Shown piece by piece: positions 1 to 10,640 of a stretch of 64,000 bases of DNA; within the stretch, counting starts at the first letter, position 1; the number at the start of each line of letters is the position of its first letter. The stretch is from assembly GCF_003569915.1 (NCBI RefSeq), contig NZ_KZ984439.1, forward strand, positions 62,001 to 126,000, read 5' to 3'. This stretch comes from Comamonas testosteroni. GTDB taxonomy: Bacteria; Pseudomonadota; Gammaproteobacteria; Burkholderiales; Burkholderiaceae_C. The position numbers and the translations under genes were made by a program. The notes beneath the pieces were generated by a model, which worked only from the letters and a program-made list of their open reading frames with translations, ran no database searches and was not told the DNA's origin.

Positions 1-578
1 TTGAGCACCGCCTTGATGGCGTCCGGCTCGGTCAGCGTGTGGGCCGTGAGCTTGGGCAGGTCATAAGTGGCAAACCATTGATCAAGCTCTGCGGGTGACA
101 GTGATGCCAGCAGCACACGGCCAGTCGATGTGGCATGCGCGGGCAGGCGCGTGCCCAGGTGCAGGCCGTGGGCCATCAGACGTTCGCCTTTTTCATGTAC
201 GGCGCTGCGCGCGACGATGACCACTTCGCTGCCCTCGCGCACCACGCAGGAGTAGGACAGCCCCGTCTGCGCCGCCAGCCTGTGCAATATGGGCTGCACG
301 ATGCGCGGCAGCCGCGCCGAGGCCAGATAGGCCCCCGACAGTCTCAGCACCTTGGGCGCCAGCCAGTAGTGGCTGCCGTCGGTTTCCAGATAGCCCAGAT
401 GCGTCAATGTCAGCAAATGGCGGCGCGCGGCGGCGCGCGTGATGCCAGCGCGCTCGGCGGCCATGGTGGCGTTCAGGCGCTGGCGCTCCGTGTCAAAGCT
501 CTCCAGCACGGCCAGGCCTTTGGCAAGGCCGGCGATGAAGTCTGCGGGGGCAATGGTGTGGGCGCTGCGGTCGCTCAT
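1..578 (-). CDS. pobR: IclR-family regulator, PobR/PcaR-like (partial, 3' end outside window)
   Basis: Reading leftward from ATG at 578, the frame stays open to the window edge (about 192 residues). The start reads MSDRSAHTIAPADFIAGLAK, then an N-terminal winged helix-turn-helix (around residues 25-75, with ITRAAARRHLLTL as recognition region) and the beginning of an IclR effector domain. The 'GLAKGLAVLESF' opening is typical of the PobR/PcaR/PcaU branch of IclR regulators, which respond to 4-hydroxybenzoate or protocatechuate. It is divergent from pobA and a PcaU-type operator lies between them, so activation of pobA is the likely job. The C-terminal part of the ligand domain is beyond base 1. 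The choice of PobR over PcaR rests on context only. Confidence 0.85.
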   Translation of the reverse strand, partial: MSDRSAHTIAPADFIAGLAKGLAVLESFDTERQRLNATMAAERAGITRAAARRHLLTLTHLGYLETDGSHYWLAPKVLRLSGAYLASARLPRIVQPILHRLAAQTGLSYSCVVREGSEVVIVARSAVHEKGERLMAHGLHLGTRLPAHATSTGRVLLASLSPAELDQWFATYDLPKLTAHTLTEPDAIKAVL

Positions 579-608
579 TGGTGGGCTTTCCTTGGTTATC
601 AGCGGTGT

Positions 609-652
609 TTTGCGCGATTATCGAACTGTTTGTGCGATTATCGCGCAAACAG
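609..652. promoter_or_regulatory. Candidate PobR/PcaU-type operator: palindrome plus upstream direct repeat
   Basis: Bases 626-652 form a near-perfect palindrome: two 13-base arms around one central base at 639, with a single mismatch (T633 against the expected C). A third half-site, TGCGCGATTATCG, sits at 611-623 as a direct repeat of the left arm (TGTGCGATTATCG at 631-643), one 20-bp step away, so the two 10-bp cores are separated by 10 bp. A palindrome with one extra direct repeat is the layout known for the IclR-type activators PcaU and PobR of Acinetobacter. It lies in the 191-bp gap between the two divergent genes. Binding is inferred. Confidence 0.7.
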
Positions 653-721
653 CGGCAAGCCCTCTGTGCTTTGATGCAACACAAAACTTAGTCTTGCAGG
701 CATGTCGCAACCGACGTCTGA

Positions 722-1945
<1,224 letters not shown>

Positions 1946-2146
1946 TCTGCAGACTGTTTTGCTCTCGTCACTGTCGTGATGAACCGCAGGCGTTGATTCC
2001 TTCGCCTGCCTTCGGCTGCCTGTATCGCTTTGGGCGATGCAGGCAGTTTTTTGGCATCCATGCAATTTGGTTGATGCAGCCTTGCGCAAATATCGTTGTT
2101 GCGGCCTGCTCCTGAAGGTGCTGGCCGGAGTAAGCTTGCCCACCTT

Positions 2147-2911
2147 ATGGCGCATATCTCGTTCCTCCCTCCCTACACCGTGGCCAGCGATGCTGCGCAG
2201 TCCTTGCGTGCCCAGGGCTTTGCCGTGCTCAGGCCCCAAGACTTTGCGCAATGGGTGGGCGTGAACCTTGAAGACCTGCAGGCGCTGGGCGCAGACTGGC
2301 TAGGTCTGCCGCCCGATGAGTTCCTCAAGGACGGTGGTCGCTACCGCCGCCGCCGCCATTCCTGCTTTGTGGCCCAGAGCGGGCAGCTGCAGCAGGTGCC
2401 GCATCGCGCCCACTGGCAGCCCGTGGAATACAACGCGCTGCACGGCGGCATGCAGCGGCTTTTTGCGCCGATGCAGGACGCAACGGCGCAAAACCCGGCT
2501 TGGCAGCACATGCTGTTGTCGCTGGGTGAGCTGTCGGACGAGGTGTTTTGCCCCGCTGGTCAGCAGGAGCGCTGGTTTGTCGAAGCGCACCAGTTCCGCA
2601 TCGACACGGCCGACGGCATTGGCCGCCCAACCCCCGAAGGCGCACACCGCGATGGTGTGGATCTGGTGGTCGTGGTCGTGGTCAACCGCCAGGGCGTCAA
2701 AGGCGGCGAGACACGCGTATTTGAAGCCGCCGGCCCCAGCGGCCAGCGCTTTACGCTGACCGAGCCTTGGTCGGTTCTGCTGCTCGATGATGCACGCATG
2801 ATTCATGAAACCACGCCAATTCAGCCACTGGAAGAGGGCGGTGTGCGCGACACGCTGGTACTGACCTATCGGCGCGGCGGCTTTCAGGGCGACGATCAGC
2901 CTGCAGTCTGA
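2147..2911 (+). CDS. 2OG-Fe(II) dioxygenase family protein (PF10014-type)
   Basis: A 254-residue soluble protein. The C-terminal half carries the iron ligands of the 2-oxoglutarate dioxygenase fold described for the amino-acid hydroxylase (isoleucine dioxygenase) group: AHRDGVD with His167 and Asp169, then MIHETTP with His220, and Arg234 in GGVRDTLVLTYR for 2-oxoglutarate. The GGETRVFE strand between them is typical of the family. The substrate cannot be read from sequence; free amino-acid hydroxylation is the closest known activity. The ATG at 2147 is preferred to an in-frame start at 2096, whose extra 17 residues look like untranslated sequence. It follows pobA by 200 bp and is probably a separate unit. 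Confidence 0.8.
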   Translation: MAHISFLPPYTVASDAAQSLRAQGFAVLRPQDFAQWVGVNLEDLQALGADWLGLPPDEFLKDGGRYRRRRHSCFVAQSGQLQQVPHRAHWQPVEYNALHGGMQRLFAPMQDATAQNPAWQHMLLSLGELSDEVFCPAGQQERWFVEAHQFRIDTADGIGRPTPEGAHRDGVDLVVVVVVNRQGVKGGETRVFEAAGPSGQRFTLTEPWSVLLLDDARMIHETTPIQPLEEGGVRDTLVLTYRRGGFQGDDQPAV

Positions 2912-3079
2912 GCAAAACTGTTCTGTGCGAAGTTAACAAAGCAGAGCCCGTTTCTGCGGCATGATGCGCGTCCTTGATGTCGTCAAGCCGCGCCGCTGAC
3001 TGCGGCGCACACCTGTCGCCTTCCAACATTCCAAAATCAACAGGCCTGAGCTGCACCGCTGCGTGCGGCTGCTTCTTGC

Positions 3080-3550
3080 ATGAAACGTCTTCCCGCCATT
3101 TTGCTGACCTCGCTTGCCGCTGTGACCGCCATCGCGGCCTGCACCCCTTCAGAAGATCATCCCGCCCAGGCCTTCGTCAAGGAGCCCACGATCTACTTCC
3201 GCAATGGACTGGAGATCACCGTCGCAGACACCACGGTGCCCATCCACGGCCTGGAGGACTGCCCGTATGGGCTGGCGGCGCCTGCGGGCGCGGTCTCGGT
3301 GATTGATGACGCCAAATGCATTCGTCTGGCCGACGATACCCGGCAGATTCAGGTGCTGCTGGACCTGCCCACGGGTCAGGTGCAGGAAGAGTGGACCGTG
3401 CGCCGTGATGGCCCCAGCCAGCCGCAGGAGCCTGCCTTCAAACATGTATCGCTGCTGCGTCCTGATGGCTCGCGCATCACGATCACCGACCGCTCGCACA
3501 AGCTGCTGGACAAGTGCTATGCGTATAACTCGGCCCATGTCTGTCTTTGA
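3080..3550 (+). CDS. Small putative lipoprotein of unknown function
   Basis: A 156-residue protein with a signal sequence MKRLPAILLTSLAAVTAIAAC: basic start, hydrophobic core and a Cys21 that fits a lipobox (A-I-A-A-C), so it is probably lipidated and held in the cell envelope. The mature part contains further cysteines (LEDCPYG, DDAKCIRLADD and, near the end, KCYAYNSAHVCL), which could form disulfides in the periplasm. I do not recognise the family. The first in-frame ATG after a GC-rich leader was taken. It stands between the dioxygenase and uspA with no evident operon link. Confidence 0.7.
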   Translation: MKRLPAILLTSLAAVTAIAACTPSEDHPAQAFVKEPTIYFRNGLEITVADTTVPIHGLEDCPYGLAAPAGAVSVIDDAKCIRLADDTRQIQVLLDLPTGQVQEEWTVRRDGPSQPQEPAFKHVSLLRPDGSRITITDRSHKLLDKCYAYNSAHVCL

Positions 3551-3670
3551 TGCGTGTAGGGACTAGGGTTGATGCAGGTCAATACGCTGGGGCATGATGG
3601 GCGCAGACTCAACTTATTGAAACGGTGATCTGCATTGGCAGGCCACCTTGATACCAAGAAGGAGAAGCCT

Positions 3671-4114
3671 ATGTCCCTGTTCAATCACATCCTGGTTCCT
3701 GTTGATGGCTCCAAGCCCTCGATGCTGGCTGCGCGCAAGGCGGCAGAACTGTCCAAAGTCTTTGGCTGCGCGTTGACAGTGGTCTATGTGGTGGACCCCT
3801 ATCCGTTCACTGGTGTGGGCGCCGATTTCGCTTATGGCCAGTCGCAGTACCTGAGCGCCGCCACTGCTGAAGCCAATCAGGCGCTGGATGCCGTCAAGAC
3901 CATCATGGATGAAGAGGGCGTCAAAGTGACCACCCTGGTCGGCGAAGGCCATGCCGTGCATGAAGGCATCGTCAACACCATGGAAAACGTGGGTGCAGAC
4001 CTCATCGTCATGGGCTCGCAAGGCCGTCGTGGCCTGGAAAAGCTGATGCTGGGCAGCGTCACCCAGCGCGTGCTGGGTGCCGTCAAAATCCCTGTGCTCG
4101 TGGTACGCGAATAA
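3671..4114 (+). CDS. Universal stress protein, UspA family
   Basis: A 147-residue single-domain UspA protein. It opens with FNHILVPVDGSKPS, the usual first strand and nucleotide-facing Asp. The ATP-binding signature G-x2-G-x9-G-S is complete in GSQGRRGLEKLMLGS near the C-terminus, followed by TQRVLGAVKIPVLVV. This is the ATP-binding subclass, whose members dimerise and are induced by starvation or redox stress. The ATG at 3671 follows AAGGAG with 6 bases of spacing, and a strong terminator follows the stop, so the gene is monocistronic. Confidence 0.92.
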   Translation: MSLFNHILVPVDGSKPSMLAARKAAELSKVFGCALTVVYVVDPYPFTGVGADFAYGQSQYLSAATAEANQALDAVKTIMDEEGVKVTTLVGEGHAVHEGIVNTMENVGADLIVMGSQGRRGLEKLMLGSVTQRVLGAVKIPVLVVRE

Positions 4115-4132
4115 AGCACAAAGCTAAAAAAC

Positions 4133-4157
4133 AAAAGACCTCCGATGGAGGTCTTTT
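4133..4157 (+). terminator. Rho-independent terminator after uspA
   Basis: A perfect 11-bp stem, AAAAGACCTCC (4133-4143) and GGAGGTCTTTT (4147-4157), around a 3-base GAT loop and ending in four T. It lies 19 bases after the uspA stop. The A tract before the stem means it could also act on leftward transcripts. Confidence 0.85.
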
Positions 4158-4189
4158 GCATTCAGGGCGCATCACTAAAAACAAGCATG

Positions 4190-4306
4190 CCCCAATGGAG
4201 AAACGCCGAGCAAGAGCCGCCTCGCGGCGGGGCCGCCCCGGCGAAGGCGTTGTCCCCCTCCCGCGTAGCGAGAGAGGGGTGAAGGCGCGAAGCGCCTCAG
4301 GGGGGA
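4190..4306 (+). repeat. GC-rich dispersed repeat, copy A
   Basis: About 117 bp containing GCCGAGCAAGAGCCGCCTCG, then GGCGTTGTCCCCCTCC and the ending AAGCGCCTCAGGGGG. The same blocks occur reversed at 12491-12582 (copy B, inside the rluA-like gene) and in a diverged form at 43040-43165 (copy C). It ends directly at the stop codon (4309-4311) of the leftward Bug gene. Internal complementary stretches suggest folded RNA or DNA; no ORF is supported. Confidence 0.8.
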
Positions 4307-4308
4307 GC

Positions 4309-5292
4309 CTACTGAATCGTCGCGCCAGAGGCTTCAACAATAGCCTTATTGGCCTTGAAATCCGCCTGGAAGAACTTGTCAAAGGCCTGCACGCTCATGG
4401 CCTGAGGCTCGGCACCCTGGGTCAGGATGGCTTCCTTGACTTCGGGCATGGCCAGCAGCTTGTTCACTTCGGCGTTGACCTTGTTCACGATGGGCGTGGG
4501 CGTGTTGCGCGGCATGAAGATGCCGTACCAGGTGCTCACGTTAAAGCCCTTGAGGCCCGATTCCGCCAGCGTGGGCGTGTCGGGCAGCGAGGTCGAGCGC
4601 GAGGCGGAGGTCACCGCGATCGCGCGCATCTTGCCGGATTTGATCTGGCCAATGGCCGAGGGCACGGACGACACCAGCAGGTCCACATTGCCCGCCAGCG
4701 CATCCATCATCGCGGGGTTGGAGCCCTTGTAGGGAACGTGGGTCAGTTGAATGCCCGCAGCCTTTTCCAGCATCACGCCCGCCAGGTGAATGCTGGTGCC
4801 GTTGCCGGGCGAGCCGTAGGTAATCTTGGATGGGTTCTTCTTGGCCGCAGCAATCACGTCGGCCAATGTCTTGTAGGGCGAGTTGGCAGCGGTGGCAATC
4901 ACGATGGGGGTGTAGGCCACATGGGCCACGGGCGTCAGGTCGCGCGTGGGGTTCCAGCTCAGGTTCTTGTACAGATAGGGGCCCAGAACCACGTTGTCCT
5001 TCTGGCCCATCACCATGTCATAGCCGGTGGGCGCAGCCTTCACGGCTTCGGTGATACCGATGGTGCCGCCCGCGCCTGCGCGGTTGTCGGGCACCACGGT
5101 CCAGTGGCTGACTTCGGTGAGTTTGCTGGAGATCACGCGCGAGAGGATGTCGGTGCCGCCGCCTGGGGGAAAGGGCACGATCATGCGCACAGGCTTGTTG
5201 GGGTAGTCCTTGGCCAGATTCTGAGCGGTTGCGGAAAAGCTCAGGCCGGTGGCTGCAATCACGGCGGTGCAGGTGATCAGTTGGCGAAACAT
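4309..5292 (-). CDS. Tripartite tricarboxylate transporter receptor (Bug/TctC family)
   Basis: A 327-residue periplasmic solute receptor. The signal peptide runs from MFRQLITCTAVIAATGLSFS to a cut near SATAQ-N. The mature start YPNKPVRMIVPFPPGGGTDIL, the PDNRAGAGGTIG block and LTHVPYKGSNPAMMDALAGN are standard Bug family landmarks. These receptors capture small carboxylates for TctAB-type permeases, but no tctA or tctB lies nearby, so this is one of the orphan receptors common in Comamonadaceae and Burkholderiales. The ATG at 5292 is preferred because it begins a clean signal peptide; an upstream in-frame start (5358) would bury it. Ligand unknown. Confidence 0.9.
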   Translation of the reverse strand: MFRQLITCTAVIAATGLSFSATAQNLAKDYPNKPVRMIVPFPPGGGTDILSRVISSKLTEVSHWTVVPDNRAGAGGTIGITEAVKAAPTGYDMVMGQKDNVVLGPYLYKNLSWNPTRDLTPVAHVAYTPIVIATAANSPYKTLADVIAAAKKNPSKITYGSPGNGTSIHLAGVMLEKAAGIQLTHVPYKGSNPAMMDALAGNVDLLVSSVPSAIGQIKSGKMRAIAVTSASRSTSLPDTPTLAESGLKGFNVSTWYGIFMPRNTPTPIVNKVNAEVNKLLAMPEVKEAILTQGAEPQAMSVQAFDKFFQADFKANKAIVEASGATIQ

Positions 5293-5832
5293 GAAAAAGA
5301 AACTCCAGAGACGAAGAGGGTGTACGGCAGAGCCAGCGCAATGCTTTTGGCATGGCACCGGTGCTGGCGCGAACGGCGTTCAGGTCGAAGCATCAGGGCG
5401 AGGCTCCAGACGCTGAGGCCAAGTCACGGAAGGTGGGCTTTTCGATGATCGGGGAGGGTGGTTCCGCCATCAATGGGTATTTGTCTTTACCGAAGAGGCC
5501 TGCGTCATGCCGTACGGACATGGCAGGCTTATGCAGTCGCGCGCTGCTTTGCAGGGTTGCTGCAAATGCTGCACGGGGGCGGCGTTCCGATCAGGTGACG
5601 CTGCCGATGTGGCCCACGGCGCGGATTGCGGTGCTGAGGGCAGGCGTTGGCACTGACTTCAGAACAGGTGAAACATTCTGCCATGCAGTCTGCACGGCAA
5701 AGGGCTTGCGGGGTGAATAGACCGTGTTTTTGTACAGACCATTCAATGAACGCTGATTTCAGATAAAAACAAGCCGCCAGTCCAGAGGAATCATGCGCTG
5801 GCAGCTATGGTTTTGATACTGAAATGGGGCGC
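5293..5832. other. Intergenic region without supported gene
   Basis: About 540 bases between the Bug gene and the SDR gene. A 122-codon rightward frame at 5352-5720 has no recognisable domain, is rich in Arg and Cys in the manner of a chance frame in GC-rich DNA, and has no convincing ribosome site. The part just right of 5292 must hold the promoter and leader of the leftward Bug gene. I see no RNA gene or strong hairpin here. Confidence 0.6.
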
Positions 5833-6588
5833 TCAAGGCTGGCGCACGTCTGCAATCACGCGCTCGCCAAAGTCGGCGCGCTCCAGCCATGCCAGCACGC
5901 GTGCAGCGGCATCTTCAGGTGAGGTGAGCATGCCGCTCTCCTTGAGCTTGGCAAAGTTGCCAGCATCGGGAAAGTCTTCGGTTGCCGCGCTGCGCAGATG
6001 CACCTGCATATCGGTGTCGATCACGCCGGGCGCCAGCGAGACAATGCGCGCGCCATGGGGCTTGGCCGCTTCTTCCAGCGCCACGCAGTTGCTGAACTGG
6101 TCCATACCTGCCTTGGCCGTGCAATAGCAGGCTTGCGAAGCCATGGCGCGGCGGCCCAGGCCCGAAGAGATATTGAGCACCTTGCGCGGCATCTGCCAGC
6201 CGTCGGTGGCGGCCAGAAATGCGCCTGTCAGCGCCATCGGTGCTTCAAGGCCCACGCGCAGGGCGTTGATGATTTCAGCGGCAGGCAGTTGCGACAGCGG
6301 CGCGATCTGTGGAATCATGCCCGCGTTATTGATCAGTGTGACACTGGCCCAGTCGCTGCTTTTGAGGGTGCGCAGCCAGGTGGCAAGGCGCTGCGCGGCG
6401 GTGGCGCTCTGGGCCAGGTCTTGCTCCCATTGCAATAGCTGCTCAGGCTTTTGCGCTGCGGACTGCAGCGCGATACTGGTCTTGCGGGAAATGCTCAGCA
6501 GGTGTTGGCCTTGCTGCAGCAGTTGCTGGCCCATGGCCAGACCCATGCCGCGCGAGCCACCGGTCAAAATCGTCAGATGCTTGGTCAT
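5833..6588 (-). CDS. Short-chain dehydrogenase/reductase (SDR)
   Basis: A 251-residue classical SDR oxidoreductase. The cofactor motif TGGSRGMG is at residues 9-16, NNAG follows in TLINNAGMIPQ, the catalytic Ser lies in LNISSGLG, and the catalytic Tyr-Lys pair is in YCTAKAGMDQ. ISRK after the second strand suggests a preference for NADP(H), as in sepiapterin-reductase-like or YueD-type SDRs. The region around APGVIDTDMQ is the usual loop after the active site. The substrate is not evident. It is a single gene: a terminator stands upstream (6625-6660) and over 500 bases without genes lie downstream. Confidence 0.9.
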   Translation of the reverse strand: MTKHLTILTGGSRGMGLAMGQQLLQQGQHLLSISRKTSIALQSAAQKPEQLLQWEQDLAQSATAAQRLATWLRTLKSSDWASVTLINNAGMIPQIAPLSQLPAAEIINALRVGLEAPMALTGAFLAATDGWQMPRKVLNISSGLGRRAMASQACYCTAKAGMDQFSNCVALEEAAKPHGARIVSLAPGVIDTDMQVHLRSAATEDFPDAGNFAKLKESGMLTSPEDAAARVLAWLERADFGERVIADVRQP

Positions 6589-6618
6589 GCAGCTAATCTT
6601 ACGGGTGATTCATGACAG

Positions 6619-6660
6619 AAAAAAACAAGCCCCGGTGATCGCGGATCAACCGGGGCTTGT
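6619..6660 (-). terminator. Terminator of the liv operon and small ORF
   Basis: ACAAGCCCCGGT (6625-6636) pairs with ACCGGGGCTTGT (6649-6660); an inner GATC/GATC pairing around GCG extends the stem, with one bulged A. Read leftward it is followed by six T (A tract at 6619-6624 on the + strand). It lies just after the stop of the 67-codon gene. Confidence 0.85.
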
Positions 6661-6671
6661 GCATTGCTGGC

Positions 6672-6875
6672 TCAGCGTTTGCGCGGCATCTGTTTTTGTA
6701 GCTGCTGCAGTTGTTGCAATTGCTCGGGGCGCTTGCCGCCGTTGAGCTCCTGCAGCAACTGCTCGGGCATGTCCGCGTAGGCCTCGCCCCACCAGCGCCC
6801 AATGGTGTTGTCCCAGATGCGCCAGCCCTGACCGGCTTGCGCCCTGGCCACAAAGCGGCGCTTGGGTTTGCTCAT
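6672..6875 (-). CDS. Small Gln-rich hypothetical protein at the end of the liv operon
   Basis: A 67-residue protein. It starts with the basic stretch MSKPKRRFVARAQAGQGWRI, has a tryptophan-rich middle (WDNTIGRWWGEAY), and ends in a leucine/glutamine repeat (EQLQQLQQLQKQMPRKR) that could form a short coiled coil. It begins 18 bases after the livF stop and ends just before the operon terminator, so it is probably co-transcribed with the transporter. I do not recognise the family. The regular heptad-like tail and the position inside the transcription unit support it as a real gene. Confidence 0.65.
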   Translation of the reverse strand: MSKPKRRFVARAQAGQGWRIWDNTIGRWWGEAYADMPEQLLQELNGGKRPEQLQQLQQLQKQMPRKR

Positions 6876-6893
6876 GCGCGCAGTTGTGCTGGG

Positions 6894-7607
6894 TCAGTGG
6901 CCCAGATAGGCCTTGCGCACATCGTCATTGGTCAGCAGATTGGCGCCCGTGTCTTCCAGCACCACCTTGCCGGTTTCCAGCACATAGCCGCGGTCGGCAA
7001 TCTGCAGGGCGCGGTTGGCGTTCTGCTCGACGAGGAACACCGTCACACCCGCTGCGCGGATGGTCTGGATGATCTCGAAGATCTGCGCAATGATCAGCGG
7101 CGCCAGGCCCAGCGTGGGTTCATCGAGCAGCAGCAGGCGCGGCTTGCTCATCAGCGCGCGGCCAATGGCCAGCATCTGCTGCTCGCCGCCGGACATGGTG
7201 CCCGAGCGCTGCGTGGCCCGTTCCTTCAGGCGAGGGAAGAGCTTGAAGACATGCTCAATGCCGTCTGCAATCTCGGCCTTGTTCAGAAAGAACGCGCCCA
7301 TCTGCAGGTTCTCGGTCACTGTCAGGTCCTTGAAGACACGGCGGCCTTCGGGCGAGATGGCAATGCCGCGGCGCATGATGTGGTGGGTGGACATCTGGGT
7401 GATGTCCTCGCCCTCGAACACAATTTTCCCGGAGCTGGCGCGCGGGTTGCCGCACACCGTCATCAGCAGCGATGTCTTGCCCGCGCCGTTGCTGCCGATC
7501 AGGGTGACGATCTCGCCCTGATTGACATGCAGACTGACCTGGTTGACCGCGCAGATGGCGCCGTAGTGGGTGGAGACCTGCTCCAGTTGCAACATATGCT
7601 GGCTCAT
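6894..7607 (-). CDS. livF: Branched-chain amino-acid type ABC transporter, ATPase LivF
   Basis: A 237-residue cytoplasmic ATPase. Walker A is LIGSNGAGKTSL, the signature is MSGGEQQMLAIGRAL, Walker B is RLLLLDEPTLGLAP with the catalytic Glu, and the H-loop region is FLVEQNANRAL. Length and the start LQLEQVSTHYGAICAVNQVS match LivF. It pairs with LivG under the LivH/LivM membrane dimer. The ATG at 7607 begins one base after the livG stop, which argues against the longer frame starting at 7649. Substrate could be leucine-type amino acids or another HAAT-family ligand such as an aromatic acid or amide. Confidence 0.94.
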   Translation of the reverse strand: MSQHMLQLEQVSTHYGAICAVNQVSLHVNQGEIVTLIGSNGAGKTSLLMTVCGNPRASSGKIVFEGEDITQMSTHHIMRRGIAISPEGRRVFKDLTVTENLQMGAFFLNKAEIADGIEHVFKLFPRLKERATQRSGTMSGGEQQMLAIGRALMSKPRLLLLDEPTLGLAPLIIAQIFEIIQTIRAAGVTVFLVEQNANRALQIADRGYVLETGKVVLEDTGANLLTNDDVRKAYLGH

Positions 7608-7608
7608 C

Positions 7609-8376
7609 TCAGGCCTCTCCCAGATAGGCCTTGATGACCCGTTCATCATTGCGAATGGCCTCGGGCAGACCCATGGCGATGGGCTTGCCGTACTCCATGA
7701 CCAGAATGCGCTCGGACACGCCCATGACCAGGCTCATATCGTGCTCGATCAGCAGCACGGCCACACCGTACTCCTTGCGCAGCTGGTCGATCAGGCCCTG
7801 TAGGTCTTTTTTCTCCTGCGGGTTCAGACCGGCGGCGGGCTCGTCCAGCATCAGCACGCGGGGCTTGGTGATCATGCAGCGCGCAATCTCCAGACGGCGC
7901 TGGTGGCCATAGGCCAGATTGCCCGCCTCGCGGTTGGCAAACTGGCGCAGGCCCATCACGTCCAGCCAGCGCAGTGCGTTCTCGATCTTTTCCTCTTCCG
8001 CGCGGCGGTAGCCACGGGTGTTGAAGAGACCGCCCAGCATGGTGGCGCTGGAGCGTGCATGCTGGGCCACCAGCAGGTTTTCCAGCGCGGTCATGCTCTT
8101 GAACAGACGCACGTTCTGGAAGGTGCGCACCACGCCGTGGTTGGCCACTTCATGGCTGCTTTTGCCAGCGATGCTCTTGCCGTCGAGCACGACGGAGCCG
8201 CTCGATGGCTGGTAGAAACCGCTGATGCAGTTGAACACCGTGGTCTTGCCTGCGCCATTGGGGCCAATGACGGCAAACACTTCCTGCGGACGCACGTTCA
8301 GACTTACGTTGTCCACGGCCAGCAGGCCGCCGAAGCGCATGCACAGGTCTTTGACTTCTAGCAAATACTCGCTCAT
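7609..8376 (-). CDS. livG: Branched-chain amino-acid type ABC transporter, ATPase LivG
   Basis: A 255-residue ATPase. Walker A is VIGPNGAGKTTV, the signature region reads LAYGHQRRLEIARCM (the degenerate form typical of LivG), Walker B is RVLMLDEPAAGLNPQE, and LLIEHDMSLVMGVSERILVM holds the switch His. The extra insertion after Walker A (FQNVRLFKSMTALENLLVAQHARS and on) and the longer length compared with LivF fit LivG. It lies between livM (52 bases upstream) and livF (1 base gap) in a leftward operon. Confidence 0.94.
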   Translation of the reverse strand: MSEYLLEVKDLCMRFGGLLAVDNVSLNVRPQEVFAVIGPNGAGKTTVFNCISGFYQPSSGSVVLDGKSIAGKSSHEVANHGVVRTFQNVRLFKSMTALENLLVAQHARSSATMLGGLFNTRGYRRAEEEKIENALRWLDVMGLRQFANREAGNLAYGHQRRLEIARCMITKPRVLMLDEPAAGLNPQEKKDLQGLIDQLRKEYGVAVLLIEHDMSLVMGVSERILVMEYGKPIAMGLPEAIRNDERVIKAYLGEA

Positions 8377-8428
8377 GCCTTTGTCCTGCCTGTGGTTTTA
8401 GTTATGAAAATGATAGCGTTGTGGCAGA

Positions 8429-9666
8429 TCATGGTTTGACCTCCACATGGTGACGCTTCATGGGTAGCAGGCCTTGCGGACGCCAGACCATCATCAAGAT
8501 CATGACCAGACCGAAGATCAGCATGCGGTACTCGGAGAACTCGCGGGCCAGCTCGGGCAGCACGGTCAGGATGATGGCGGCAATGATCACACCCAGCTGC
8601 GAGCCCATGCCGCCCAGCACCACGATGGCCAGAATCAGGGCTGACTCGATGAAGGTAAAGGACTCAGGGTTCACAATGCCCTGGCGTGCGGCAAAGAAAG
8701 CGCCGCCAAAACCCGCGAACATGGCACCCAGCGTGAAGGCTGAGAGCTTGATCTTCATGGGGTTCAGACCCAGCGAGCGGCAGGCGATTTCGTCTTCGCG
8801 CAGCGCTTCCCAGGTGCGGCCAATAGGCATGCGGATCAGGCGGTTGCTGATGAACAGCGTCACCATGGCCAGCAGCAGCGCCATCAGGTACAGGAAGATC
8901 ACCATGTGCATGGAGTTGAACTCCAACCCGAAGAACTGGTGGAAGGTGGTTCCGCCTTCGGTCACGGGCGAGCGTGTCATGGGCAGGCCAAACACCGAGG
9001 GCTTGGGAATGCTGGAGATACCGTCCGGCCCGCCGGTCCAGTCCGTCAGATTGACCAGCAGCAGGCGAATGATTTCGCCAAAGCCCAGCGTCACAATGGC
9101 CAGATAGTCACCACGCAAGCGCAGCACGGGAAAGCCCAGCAAGAAGCCGAACAGCGCGGCAGCAGCACCGGCCAGCGGCAGCGCTTCCCAGAAGCTCCAG
9201 CCCGCCCAGTGAAACAGCAGCGCATAGGTGTAGGCACCGACGGCGTAAAAGCCCACAAAGCCCAGATCCAGCAGGCCAGCAAAGCCGACCACCACGTTCA
9301 GGCCCAGACCCAGCATGACGTAAATCATGGCCAGCGTCGCAATGTCCACCGCGTTGCGGCCCGCGAAGAAGGGCCAGGATGCGGCCATCATCAGCACCAC
9401 AAAGATGATGACGTTGCGCGTGCCCGATTTCACTTCAGGCAGTGCAGGCAGGCTGACCTTGGGCAGCTTGCCTGCCAGCAGCGGCTTGAGCATCTGCACC
9501 ACAAACACGGCGATGCAGGCCCAGATGGTCCAGCGCCAGTCGGGCACGATATTGGTGCGCATGCCGGCGCGCTCCAGATGCAGGCTGAACACCGGGGCGA
9601 CGACGATGGCCGTCATCACCGTGGCGATCAGCGCATCGCGAAAAGAAGAGGAAAAGCTGTACTTCA

Positions 9667-9667
<1 letters not shown>
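8429..9667 (-). CDS. livM: Branched-chain amino-acid type ABC transporter, permease LivM
   Basis: A 412-residue inner-membrane permease with about ten hydrophobic segments. The block [21 protein letters not shown] and the cytoplasmic loop [25 protein letters not shown], which contacts the ATPases (EAA-like), identify LivM. An N-terminal region of about 75 residues precedes the conserved core, as in longer LivM proteins. Its ATG overlaps the livH stop (TGATG at 9665-9669), so the two permeases are translationally coupled. Confidence 0.93.
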
Positions 9668-10590
<923 letters not shown>

Positions 10591-10640
10591 GCAGTGCCAC
10601 CCTTTAAACAGGAAAAGGCCCGAGGGCCATATTGCAAGCA

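Noticed and set aside
5352..5720. A 122-codon rightward frame between the Bug and SDR genes
   Set aside because: No domain, no ribosome site, chance-like composition; treated as non-coding.
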